DNA of 64,000 nt. It comes from Clostridiales bacterium (GTDB taxonomy: Bacteria; Bacillota; Clostridia; Lachnospirales; Lachnospiraceae). The notes under the pieces were generated by a model that had not been told where the DNA came from, did no database searches, and saw nothing but the letters and a program-made list of their open reading frames with translations. The position numbers were made by a program, and so were the translations under genes. Below, piece by piece: positions 43,610 to 51,121 of the stretch (position 1 is the stretch's first letter; the number at the start of each line of letters is the position of its first letter). The stretch spans positions 55,693 to 119,692 of the forward strand of contig JAJQAC010000019.1 of the NCBI GenBank assembly GCA_021204025.1. The letters run 5' to 3'.

Positions 43610-44140
43610 ATGAAATTTTCGCTTCCCTATCAAAAGGCTCAGGTTGCAAAAGCGGAAGATCCAAAGATTCCGTCCAGAATACAACAGCCAGACAGTCCTT
43701 CCCAGAATACCGTACATCATGCGAAAGAAGGTTTTTTTGTCAGCTGTTCTCTTTCTTATGGTGTACCCGTGAATTTTATTAATGATCAAAAGGATATTTA
43801 TAAGCCGCTGATCCGGGATCATGCGTTTGTGGGATTCCCGGGCGTGGATGAAGCCGTGGAAGAGGGAAGAAGATACAATCGACACAGCAACAAAAATTAT
43901 TCCGACTGGATAAAATATGTGGCGAAGACGCCCATTGACGGCTATATCGAATACTATGTAGTGTTTTCGCGTCCGGATGAACAGGGAAAGACCAAAGTTT
44001 CATGGATGCTGCAGTCGCATGATACACCGGATGAATCCGGCTTTGGGATGGAAAATGTACCGGAGATTATGCTGGTTACGTACTTGGATAAGAATGGCGA
44101 TTATACGGAGCCATTCCGGCTGGAAAGCGTGAAATGGTAA
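43610..44140 (+). CDS. Conserved hypothetical protein with a duplicated tail elsewhere
   Basis: About 176 aa, soluble. It contains VSCSLSYGVPVNFINDQKDI and a C-terminal WMLQSHDTPDESGFGMENVP region. I start at ATG 43610, 9 bases after AAGGGAGG; ATG 43601 abuts that site. The C-terminal 45 residues are duplicated at 40820-40957. No family recognised. The 590-base gap upstream and nagB remnants downstream suggest a rearranged neighbourhood. Confidence 0.55.
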   Translation: MKFSLPYQKAQVAKAEDPKIPSRIQQPDSPSQNTVHHAKEGFFVSCSLSYGVPVNFINDQKDIYKPLIRDHAFVGFPGVDEAVEEGRRYNRHSNKNYSDWIKYVAKTPIDGYIEYYVVFSRPDEQGKTKVSWMLQSHDTPDESGFGMENVPEIMLVTYLDKNGDYTEPFRLESVKW

Positions 44141-44178
44141 ATCAGTTATTCACTTACCAAAAACATCACAATAGGAGA

Positions 44179-44400
44179 TTATTTCCCATAAAGAACAGTA
44201 ACATTAGGATGCAATTGCAATACCGATGCAGGGACAAAGGGTGTTACTTTTCCGTTTAATGCCTGCTGCAAGATTTCCTGCTTGTCGGTTCCAAAAGCGA
44301 TAAGTACGATCTTCCGTGCTTTCATAATCGTGCCGATGCCCATAGTAAGTGCTTTGGCAGGAACCTAGTCACAGGGTTCATTGAAACATACAAAATTAGT
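44179..44400 (-). pseudogene. nagB: Remnant of glucosamine-6-phosphate deaminase (nagB)
   Basis: Reading the minus strand from about 44400, the frame gives FNEPCD, a stop, then VPAKALTMGIGTIMKARKIV..., ...EILQQALNGKVTPFVPASVL and QLHPNVTVLYGK before a final stop at 44179. These are the C-terminal motifs of NagB. The FNEP motif normally lies about 60 residues before the ALTMGI motif; here they are almost adjacent, so the middle is deleted, and the N-terminus is absent. It is a dead fragment. No other gene is visible between 44141 and 44805. Confidence 0.8.
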
Positions 44401-44585
44401 TGCAAGCGGAATCAGTCTCTGTGGTTTTTTATCAAGCGTATTTTTGATCAGTTCACTTTGTGGAATGTTTCAAAAAAGAAATGCTCCTTTTTTAATTATA
44501 ACGAAAATAAATCGATCACTTGAACTGTATCAAGCTCATATCAATCGCAACTTTTCCCACTCTTTTCCTCATCCTGACACAGGAG

Positions 44586-44606
44586 GCCGCCGGACTAGCC
44601 GGCGGC
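44586..44606 (+). terminator. GC-rich hairpin, possible terminator
   Basis: GCCGCCGG (44586-44593), ACTAG loop, CCGGCGGC (44599-44606), followed by TTGTTTC. A perfect 8-pair stem with a weak T-run; it may be left over from a lost gene. Confidence 0.5.
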
Positions 44607-44805
44607 TTGTTTCGCGTTGATTTTTTGAAAAAAGGAGAGAGAAGGGGTGTGGAGAGAGGCAGGAGAGGGTTGCTGAAGAAAAATAATATATCGGAATCTT
44701 TTTCGATTGCATGCCGGGGTGCAGGAATGGTATACTTTCAGCATCCCGGCAAATATCGGAAGCCGGGAATGGATAACAGGAAAATGAGTTAAGGGGAAGA
44801 TACGT

Positions 44806-46929
44806 ATGAAAGAGTATTTTAGGAAAATGATATTAGCATGTCTGATCGTTATTGCATGTATACAGTTATGCGGCTGCCATTTTTCTTTCTGGAATCTGGA
44901 AGGAACCCAGATTGCCGAACTTGGAAAACTCAAAAAACAGCAGGAAAACGGCGTCCAAAATGCTGCCGAAACGATCGGAACAACTCTGTTATATCAGGGA
45001 ATTTCGAAATCTTATTCAGAGATTAACGACAAGATCCGGGAGATTGAAGCGGATTATCTGGATGAGTCCGGGTATGTAGCCGTGGAAGATGCAGACTCCC
45101 TGCTGGAAGCCGTATATCAGGATGTAAAAGAAAAGGTGGACGGAACGATCCTGACCGAATGCTCTTATGCTCCCGGGGATAGCTGCGTGTATATGCAGTT
45201 TGCCGGTTGGATTGGAGTAATCTATGAGCCGGAATTTGAGGACGCCCTGTGCGGGGGCGAAGAAGTAAACATATACACCTTCCAGCCTTATTCGTATCAG
45301 CGTTTCCGTAATCTTTTTGCCGGCGTCAGCGGTCTGAAAACGGTGGACGAGGCGGCGGATCTTCTGATCGGCCAATTTGATGATTTTACATTTGCGGGGA
45401 ATTATGATTCCCTGGAAGCTGCCAATCTGCAAAATCTTCTCGATCTCCCGGCGCACAGTATCATCCTGTGGGACGGGCATGGAGGATATCGCGAAGCGAC
45501 CGGCTCTTACCTGGGCATTGCAGATACCGGTCATAATTATGACTTGTTTGACCTGACAGACGAAGCGTTCAAACAAATGGTAGAAGTATTAGGACCCTAC
45601 TTACAAGATGATTCTGTGTTTCTGACAGAATCCGGGCATTATGTGGTTACCAGCAGATTTTTTGACAACTATTTAGATGACGACGCATTAAGCGGAAGCC
45701 TGATCTATCTGAATGCCTGCCACAGCCTGGAAGAGGTAACCAATGAAGATGGATCCAAAGAGACAGACCAGCGTCTTGCCAGAAGCCTGATGGACAAAGG
45801 AGCCGCCTGCGTAGTCGGAAACTCGGGAACTGTGCTTATGGCTTATTGTATGTCGATGGAATATTCTTTCTGTGAGGGCCTTACAAAGAAGACAGAAAGT
45901 GGGAAGTATTTATCGATAGCAGAAGCGTTGATATATGCACAGGAGAAACAGGGAGGCCGTGATCCGCGCTATGATTCCTATGTAAGTATCATGTACTGCG
46001 ATGATTCTGCACTGGACCTTACGATGAAAAACTTTTCCCTTTATGGGACTGCCGAAGGTGTGCTCCTGTTAGAACTGGACAAACTGGTGACAGAACACGG
46101 TATGTTCAGGAGTCCGCAGACGGGGAGCATGACATCCTGGCAGGACGCATGGTTTGCGCCAGGCGGGATTATGGGAGCGGCGATCGAGGATTTTGACGGG
46201 GATGAAGAACCAGAGATGCTTGTCTGTATCTCAGAACAAGATGACAGTTATACACAGGATGGAGCGTACCATATCATGCTGTATCTGTGGGAATGTAAAG
46301 ATAGGAGAGCAGAACAAGCCGACTGTGTGCCGTACGGGGCTTACATCCAATCGGAATATCGGGAAGGAAACGTGTCAGAGGTACACTTTACCGCTTCCAA
46401 CTGGTCGGAAGAAATCCTGGCAATACACACCGTGAAAGTGGATGATCATTGTTATCTGTTTTGTGAAGACCATGAACTGGCGTCCGCGTTTGCGGACGGT
46501 TCCGGCCGCAGCTACTGGCTGATGTCTTACCAGGATGGGAAGCTGGAGTACAACGCTTCCTTTACACAGACCGAAGGAGGAAGTTCGGACTTTGCTTATA
46601 CCGGTTACTGTTTTGATCACGGGGCTCTCAGCAGTTCGGATTTATATTATAAATGGTATGATAATAACGCATTATACCAGGATTATGGGAAAGCGCTTTC
46701 CGCATTCTGGGAAAATGAGGGGATTACCATTGATGACCATGGGGATTTTACGTCGATCCTGTCATCGGAGAATGAGGCGGAGCCGGTATTTATCTTCAAC
46801 AATACACTCGTTTCGCAGACCTATTCCGGTCATTCGACGAAAGCCGTCTTTGAAGCTGATCTGACATGGGGCAACTGCCTGTTAGAGGCGTATGAGCAAA
46901 ACGGAGAAAATGGGGCAGGAGGAAGATGA
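44806..46929 (+). CDS. Lipoprotein with caspase-fold (clan CD) peptidase-like motifs
   Basis: 707 aa. A short signal peptide ends with a lipobox-like QLCGC, so it is probably anchored outside the membrane at Cys24. A coiled-coil-like helix follows (about residues 35-105). At about 220-228 HSIILWDGHGG and at about 301-307 LIYLNACHSLEE match the His-Gly and Ala-Cys catalytic motifs of clan CD peptidases (gingipain, clostripain, CHAT). RSLMDKGAACVVGNSGTV after the Cys fits that fold. The second half has an EF-hand or FG-GAP-like DFDGDEEPE and unrecognised beta-rich sequence. Peptidase activity is inferred. It starts 14 bases after AAGGGGAAG. Confidence 0.65.
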   Translation: MKEYFRKMILACLIVIACIQLCGCHFSFWNLEGTQIAELGKLKKQQENGVQNAAETIGTTLLYQGISKSYSEINDKIREIEADYLDESGYVAVEDADSLLEAVYQDVKEKVDGTILTECSYAPGDSCVYMQFAGWIGVIYEPEFEDALCGGEEVNIYTFQPYSYQRFRNLFAGVSGLKTVDEAADLLIGQFDDFTFAGNYDSLEAANLQNLLDLPAHSIILWDGHGGYREATGSYLGIADTGHNYDLFDLTDEAFKQMVEVLGPYLQDDSVFLTESGHYVVTSRFFDNYLDDDALSGSLIYLNACHSLEEVTNEDGSKETDQRLARSLMDKGAACVVGNSGTVLMAYCMSMEYSFCEGLTKKTESGKYLSIAEALIYAQEKQGGRDPRYDSYVSIMYCDDSALDLTMKNFSLYGTAEGVLLLELDKLVTEHGMFRSPQTGSMTSWQDAWFAPGGIMGAAIEDFDGDEEPEMLVCISEQDDSYTQDGAYHIMLYLWECKDRRAEQADCVPYGAYIQSEYREGNVSEVHFTASNWSEEILAIHTVKVDDHCYLFCEDHELASAFADGSGRSYWLMSYQDGKLEYNASFTQTEGGSSDFAYTGYCFDHGALSSSDLYYKWYDNNALYQDYGKALSAFWENEGITIDDHGDFTSILSSENEAEPVFIFNNTLVSQTYSGHSTKAVFEADLTWGNCLLEAYEQNGENGAGGR

Positions 46930-46946
46930 AAACCTGCTGCCTCCTT

Positions 46947-47306
46947 TCAGTTGATAACACTTTTATAATGTATGGTAGCACTATGCAATGTGTAATTGTC
47001 CTTTCCCTTTTCAATGGCATCCCACTCGGTCTCGCTGCCTTTATAATAAATATCTTTCAGATCCTTGCAGTCATAAAAGGCGCGGTCACCAATCTTCGTC
47101 ACATCCTTTGAAATATGGATGGCAGTCAGAGACGCGCAGTTGCGGAACATCTGAGAGCTGATTGTCATCGTTCCGCCGCTCAGGATCCACGTCACCGCAT
47201 CGCCGCAGGTACCGGATTTTTCCCCGCTTCCGACCGCCCCGGCTGAAACGGAGACAGAGGCACCAATCGGGTTAACTACTTCGTCAAGGACCTCAACATT
47301 CTTCAT
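46947..47306 (-). CDS. Short BspA-like leucine-rich-repeat protein, probable remnant
   Basis: 119 codons. GTCGDAVTWILSGGTMTIS followed by FRNCASLTAIHISKDVTKIG and AFYDCKDLKDIYYKGSETEW are BspA-type (LRR_5) repeat sequences. There is no signal peptide, anchor or the usual length, and only about two repeats remain, so an internal deletion of a larger surface protein is likely. A weak GAGGC lies before the ATG. Convergent with the lipoprotein gene. Confidence 0.55.
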   Translation of the reverse strand: MKNVEVLDEVVNPIGASVSVSAGAVGSGEKSGTCGDAVTWILSGGTMTISSQMFRNCASLTAIHISKDVTKIGDRAFYDCKDLKDIYYKGSETEWDAIEKGKDNYTLHSATIHYKSVIN

Positions 47307-47433
47307 GCCTCTGGTGATTTCCCGATTTATTTTTATATATAGAAATAATTATATACGTCTAAGCCATAATTGTCTACAATGTGTTGGATTGTCTTCCCAT
47401 CGAAAATCTTCCCCACGAAAATGTAAAAACAAT

Positions 47434-47462
47434 TTGACTTTCTTTGCGCAGGGTGTTATAGT
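47434..47462 (+). promoter_or_regulatory. Promoter of the T-box leader
   Basis: TTGACT (47434-47439), 17 bases, then TATAGT (47457-47462): a near-consensus sigma-A promoter placing the transcript start near 47469. Confidence 0.8.
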
Positions 47463-47468
47463 TTAACC

Positions 47469-47745
47469 AATAAAAGTAAACTGTTGAAGCAGAGATAACG
47501 GCAATTATGGACTCACAGAGAGTCAGTGGGGCTGAGAAGCTGACAGAACCCAGATTGTCAAATGGACCGCTGAGGGCGCAGTCAAAAGAGTGATCTGAGT
47601 ATTCTGCGAAGCGGGGCCGGCGTTAAAAGGCTGACAGTATGTTGGTACTGGTAAGAGGAGCACAGCTTTTTGAGAAGACAAGGTGGCACCGCGGTTAATC
47701 CGTCCTTGATGAATGGTATTTCATTCATCAGGGACTTTTTTTATT
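47469..47745 (+). promoter_or_regulatory. T-box leader (tRNA-sensing riboswitch) without a matching downstream gene
   Basis: All parts of a T-box are present. A stem I-like region runs from about 47489 to 47550, with GGCAATT pairing to GATTGTC at its base. The conserved T-box/antiterminator AAGGTGGCACCGCGG is at about 47680-47694. The terminator is GTCCTTGATGAATG (47702-47715) with CATTCATCAGGGAC (47722-47735) and seven T residues. The TGGC bulge predicts a tRNA with G at position 73. The specifier region reads GAACCC, so AAC (Asn), ACC (Thr) or CCC (Pro) are possible; the G73 prediction favours Asn. Uncharged tRNA would allow read-through. The next gene is a PTS component. Confidence 0.9.
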
Positions 47746-47917
47746 TCAGTAGGAAAATGCGCCCTATGAAATAAAAAGTCTCCGACGGATCGCACTGCGG
47801 CGGAGTGGAATTATGTCGCTAAAGCGTCTACGTTCCACTCCGGTCGTTGCTAAACGTGTGCCACTGGCACACAGCAACCGCCGCAGGCGCAGAATCCTGC
47901 TTTGCAGGATTCTTTTT
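47741..47917 (+). repeat. Hairpin-array intergenic repeat element, copy B
   Basis: It starts with an imperfect stem TTATTTCA.TAGG/CC.TATGAAATAA (47741-47775), then GGAGTGGAA/TTCCACTCC (about 47802-47843), GTTGCT..GTGTGCC/GGCACAC.AGCAAC (about 47846-47879) and GAATCCTGC/GCAGGATTC with a T-run (47892-47917). The last three modules match copy A at 21.5-21.7 kb in order and largely in sequence (GGAATTATGTCGCT, GGTCGTTGCTAA, GCCACTGGCAC shared). It separates the T-box from the PTS genes and ends as a second terminator. Confidence 0.8.
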
Positions 47918-47957
47918 CAAATTATATGGTAAAACCCATAAAGGAGGAAAGAAAGGA

Positions 47958-48425
47958 ATGAGTGTAGAATTAGCGAGGGTAGATGAACGACTGGTTCATG
48001 GGCAGATTATGACGGCCTGGGTAAAACGATTTTGGATCCGGCGAATTATGCTGATTGATGATGAAATTGCTCAGGATGAATTTATGAAGCAGCTGTTGGC
48101 GATGTCTGCTCCATCCGGCGTAACCGTTGAGGTCAGAAGTGTGGCAGATGCAGCGGAAAACCTGAAGGTTGAGAGTAGTGAAAAGACATTGCTTCTGTTT
48201 AAGGAAATTGGAGGTGCGCTTGCACTCATAAAAGAGGGCTATATCCTGAAAGAACTGAATATCGGAAATATTGGCAGTACACCCTCGCGAAGAGCGATAA
48301 CCAGAGAGGTATACGTCTCAGAGGAGGAGAAAGAGATGCTCCGCAAACTGAATGCGGCGGGTGTGAACTGTTATATCCAGAAACTGCCGCAGGATAACCG
48401 CGTCGATATTATGAGCAGGATCTGA
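47958..48425 (+). CDS. PTS mannose/fructose/sorbose family IIB component
   Basis: 155 aa, cytoplasmic. The N-terminal LARVDERLVHGQIMTAWVK contains the phosphorylated His (about residue 15) of the mannose-family IIB domain. It receives phosphate from a IIA domain and passes it to the sugar at the IIC/IID channel. No IIA gene is seen nearby. I start at ATG 47958, where AAGGAGGAAAG precedes it; the longer frame runs into repeat copy B. It is 65 bases before the IIC-IID gene. Confidence 0.93.
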   Translation: MSVELARVDERLVHGQIMTAWVKRFWIRRIMLIDDEIAQDEFMKQLLAMSAPSGVTVEVRSVADAAENLKVESSEKTLLLFKEIGGALALIKEGYILKELNIGNIGSTPSRRAITREVYVSEEEKEMLRKLNAAGVNCYIQKLPQDNRVDIMSRI

Positions 48426-48490
48426 AAATAATCCCGGACGGGAAAAGAACCCTTGTCCGAAAAATAATTTACCAACAGGAGGAGAATGGT

Positions 48491-50086
48491 ATGTCACTTT
48501 TATTTCACGCAGTTTTAATGTCTTTTTTAGCATGGATGAGTAAAACAGGTGCGCCAATGTGGACAAAATGGTCGCTGGCACTTGGCGCGCCGTTGATTTC
48601 CGGAGCGCTTAATGGTGTTATTCTGGGAAATCTTTCTTATGGACTCAATATGGGAGCAACCGTAATGCTGGTATATATCGGTGTTACAGTTATCGGAGGC
48701 ACAGTCGCCAGCGATGTGATGTTGGGAGGTTATCTGGGAGTTACGATGTCGATGATCGCCGGAGTAGAGCCCGCCGTTGGTATTACAGTGGCTTCCACGC
48801 TTGGTTTGCTGGGAACCCTGATTTCCCCGGTAGAAAAGACCCTGAATACCATCTGGGTAGCACAGGCGCGCCGGTATGCTGCAAAGGGAGATACCCGTGG
48901 CATTGGTTTCATGAATGTAGTTGCACCACTATTATGGGGATTTTTGATTTATTTCATTCCAGGCTTTATCCTGATTTATTTTGGCAGTGGAACACTGGAT
49001 CAAATACTGAATGCCGCGCCGATGTGGGTAACAAAGGCTCTGGCTGCAGTCGGACATCTGCTTCCGGCTCTTGGTCTTGCGATGCTGATGAACCTGCTGT
49101 ATTCGGGGAAACTGGCAGCCTTCTTTATCATTGGCTTTGGCGCCAGTGTTTATCTTGGCCTGGGCGTCACGCCGATCGCGATCTTTGGCGTCGCTCTGGC
49201 AATGCTGCATTATTTTTATACAGGGAAGGATGATGATGGATCACCTGTCCCGGCTGCGGAAGAGAAAAAGACCGGCCTGATACGTCTGGAAAAGAGTGAT
49301 CTCAACAAGTCCTGGCTGCTTTGGATCTGTTTCGGACAGCAGTGCTATAATTTTGAAATTATGCAGGGCGTAGGATTTTGTCACGCAATGACCCCGATTA
49401 TCCGCCGTTTATATCCGGACAATGCAGAAAAACGGCGGGAGGCGCTGGAACGTCATCTGGTTTATTACAATACCGAAAACAATTTTGGTGCGGCGATTGC
49501 AGGTATTGCGGCATCCATGGAAGAAGAATTGGCCGGAGGCGCGGAAATCTCAAGTGCCGCAATCAACAGTATCAAGGCTGCCCTGATGGGACCTCTGGCC
49601 GGCATCGGAGATACCGTTACCCAGAGTCTTGTGAAGACGGTCTTCCTTGGAATTGCCTGTGATATGGCTCTGAATGGAAGCGCTTTTGGACCGATATTTT
49701 TTATTATAGCAATGTCAGCATACGCGCTGATTCTTAGCAACCGTGCATTTTATCTGGGTTATTATTCCGGAAAAACCTCCATTCTGCGTCTGCTGAGCGG
49801 CGGACGCATGAAACAGGTCACGGAAGCAATGAGCGGCCTGGGATTGATGGTGCTTGGCGGATTGGTGGCGTCCAGTATTGCTGTCAGTACGCCGCTCACG
49901 ATTACGGCCGGGGAGACCTGTGTTGTACTGCAGGATGTACTCAATGCGGTTCTTCCGGGGATGCTTCCCCTGATCGCATTTCTTTTGATTTATCGCCTGG
50001 TTAATAAAGGTGTAAAGCCCGTGAGGATCATATTGATTATTTTTGCAGCCGGCGTTATCGGGTCACTGCTGGGTATTCTGGCGTAA
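48491..50086 (+). CDS. Fused PTS IIC-IID component, mannose/fructose/sorbose family
   Basis: 531 aa. Residues about 1-245 are a mannose-family IIC domain with many membrane segments (GALNGVILGNLSYGLNMGAT, GGYLGVTMSMIAGVEPAVGI). After a charged linker with PVPAAEEKKTG, residues about 262-531 are a IID domain (QQCYNFEIMQGVGFCHAMTP, HLVYYNTENNFGAAIAGI, ALMGPLAGIGDTVTQSLV). IIC and IID are normally separate proteins, so this fusion is unusual. The reading frame is continuous, with no sign of a frameshift. AGGAGGAGA lies 7 bases before the start. The sugar is not known. Confidence 0.93.
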   Translation: MSLLFHAVLMSFLAWMSKTGAPMWTKWSLALGAPLISGALNGVILGNLSYGLNMGATVMLVYIGVTVIGGTVASDVMLGGYLGVTMSMIAGVEPAVGITVASTLGLLGTLISPVEKTLNTIWVAQARRYAAKGDTRGIGFMNVVAPLLWGFLIYFIPGFILIYFGSGTLDQILNAAPMWVTKALAAVGHLLPALGLAMLMNLLYSGKLAAFFIIGFGASVYLGLGVTPIAIFGVALAMLHYFYTGKDDDGSPVPAAEEKKTGLIRLEKSDLNKSWLLWICFGQQCYNFEIMQGVGFCHAMTPIIRRLYPDNAEKRREALERHLVYYNTENNFGAAIAGIAASMEEELAGGAEISSAAINSIKAALMGPLAGIGDTVTQSLVKTVFLGIACDMALNGSAFGPIFFIIAMSAYALILSNRAFYLGYYSGKTSILRLLSGGRMKQVTEAMSGLGLMVLGGLVASSIAVSTPLTITAGETCVVLQDVLNAVLPGMLPLIAFLLIYRLVNKGVKPVRIILIIFAAGVIGSLLGILA

Positions 50087-50132
50087 CTGTTTTGCAAGAA
50101 CGAATTTCAGATTTTTTATATTTTTAAGTTAA

Positions 50133-50161
50133 GGAGCATCCGGCCCGGATGCCCCTTTTTT
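50133..50161 (+). terminator. Terminator after the PTS genes
   Basis: GGAGCATCCG pairs with CGGATGCCCC (one mismatch), followed by six T residues. Confidence 0.88.
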
Positions 50162-50205
50162 AGTATGTCTGTTATTTTCTTCCAATCCATATTTTCAATC
50201 ACCAT

Positions 50206-50229
50206 ACAACATCATTTGCATGATGTTGT
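50206..50229. promoter_or_regulatory. Perfect inverted repeat upstream of the XRE regulator
   Basis: ACAACATCA (50206-50214), six bases, TGATGTTGT (50221-50229). A perfect 9-base dyad without a T-run, so more like an operator than a terminator. It lies in the 360-base gap between the PTS terminator and the regulator gene. Confidence 0.5.
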
Positions 50230-50340
50230 AAATTTCCACGGAATCCGGTAAATATGCCGTTTTTTAAAAAGAAAATCCGTTAAACACGAAAAGATATTTT
50301 TCGTTGAAAATAATTTTGTGTAGTTTTAAATTCATATAAT

Positions 50341-50370
50341 TATTTTGCGAGTATTTTCTCTTGCAAAATA
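50341..50370. promoter_or_regulatory. Second inverted repeat upstream of the XRE regulator
   Basis: TATTTTGCGAG (50341-50351), eight bases, CTTGCAAAATA (50360-50370); 10 of 11 positions pair. It lies about 80 bases before the regulator start and could be an autoregulatory operator. The gap 50087-50448 contains no gene. Confidence 0.5.
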
Positions 50371-50448
50371 TCCATAAATGATGTAAAATGAGATAAATTT
50401 ATGAATTCAACAGAATGAAAATTATGTTGAATGACGAAGGGAATCTGG

Positions 50449-50754
50449 ATGGAGAGTAATATTCGAAAGCTAAGGATGGAAAAGAACAATATTTCACAGA
50501 TGGAGCTGGCCGAAGCGATTGGTCTTTCGCAGCAGATCATAAGCCGGATGGAAAGGGACCGGAGTAAGATTCAGGTCAAAACCCTGATTGATATTGCTGA
50601 TTACTTTGGTGTATCTACAGATGAAGTACTGGGATATCATCCCAAAAAAGATATAAGCAGGAAAACAGTCGATGAATCGTCGGAACGATTGCAGTCAGTG
50701 GTCTATGATCTTCTGGTAAGCGCGAAGCGCTGCCTGGAAGAAAGCGGGATATAA
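50449..50754 (+). CDS. XRE/Cro-type helix-turn-helix regulator
   Basis: 101 aa. The helix-turn-helix is in SQMELAEAIGLSQQIISRME (about residues 16-35), followed by a C-terminal helix (ERLQSVVYDLLVSAKRCLEE). I start at ATG 50449, 7 bases after GAAGGGAAT; a GTG-type extension to 50431 is less likely. Two inverted repeats upstream are candidate binding sites, and the pilus genes lie downstream, so control of the pilus locus is plausible but inferred. A short CGGACG/CGTCCG hairpin (50760-50776) follows. Confidence 0.88.
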   Translation: MESNIRKLRMEKNNISQMELAEAIGLSQQIISRMERDRSKIQVKTLIDIADYFGVSTDEVLGYHPKKDISRKTVDESSERLQSVVYDLLVSAKRCLEESGI

Positions 50755-50810
50755 AAAACCGGACGATTTACGTCCGTTTCAATAAAGAAAAAGACACAGG
50801 AGACAAGAAG

Positions 50811-51038
50811 ATGGGATTAAAACTGGATTGGAGATTTCCTTTACAAAAGAGATTTTCTTTAGAAAAGAGATTTTCTTTAAGAAAAAATATTTCCTTTACA
50901 AAAGATAAAACAAAGATGGTGCAGGGTGCTGCAAGGTCTTACTGTCAGAGGATCCTTCGACCTGGCAATCAGCGATACGTCAGACAAAGAAAAATACTCA
51001 TACGCAAGACGGTTGGATGGAATACCGGCTTTACTTAG
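50811..51038 (+). CDS. Possible small basic protein with hexapeptide repeats
   Basis: 75 codons from ATG 50811, 8 bases after AGGAGA. Residues about 8-31 are four imperfect hexapeptides: RFPLQK, RFSLEK, RFSLRK, NISFTK. They correspond to an 18-base DNA repeat at 50831-50905 (GAGATTTTCTTTAGAAAA and variants). The repeat length being a multiple of three keeps the frame open. The rest is basic, with no similarity I recognise. It may be a leader or a small secreted-type peptide of the pilus locus, or a by-product of the DNA repeat. The gap 51039-51121 is otherwise empty. Confidence 0.35.
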   Translation: MGLKLDWRFPLQKRFSLEKRFSLRKNISFTKDKTKMVQGAARSYCQRILRPGNQRYVRQRKILIRKTVGWNTGFT

Positions 51039-51121
51039 TTATGCCGTTCATCGGAAGAACCGTGTCAGTATTCGGATCTGAATGATGGAACTGTTTAGAT
51101 CGCTGCAATGGAGGTTAAAAA

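Noticed and set aside
44381..44792. Open + strand frames upstream of the lipoprotein gene
   Set aside because: They cross the nagB remnant and a GC-rich hairpin and have no coding character.
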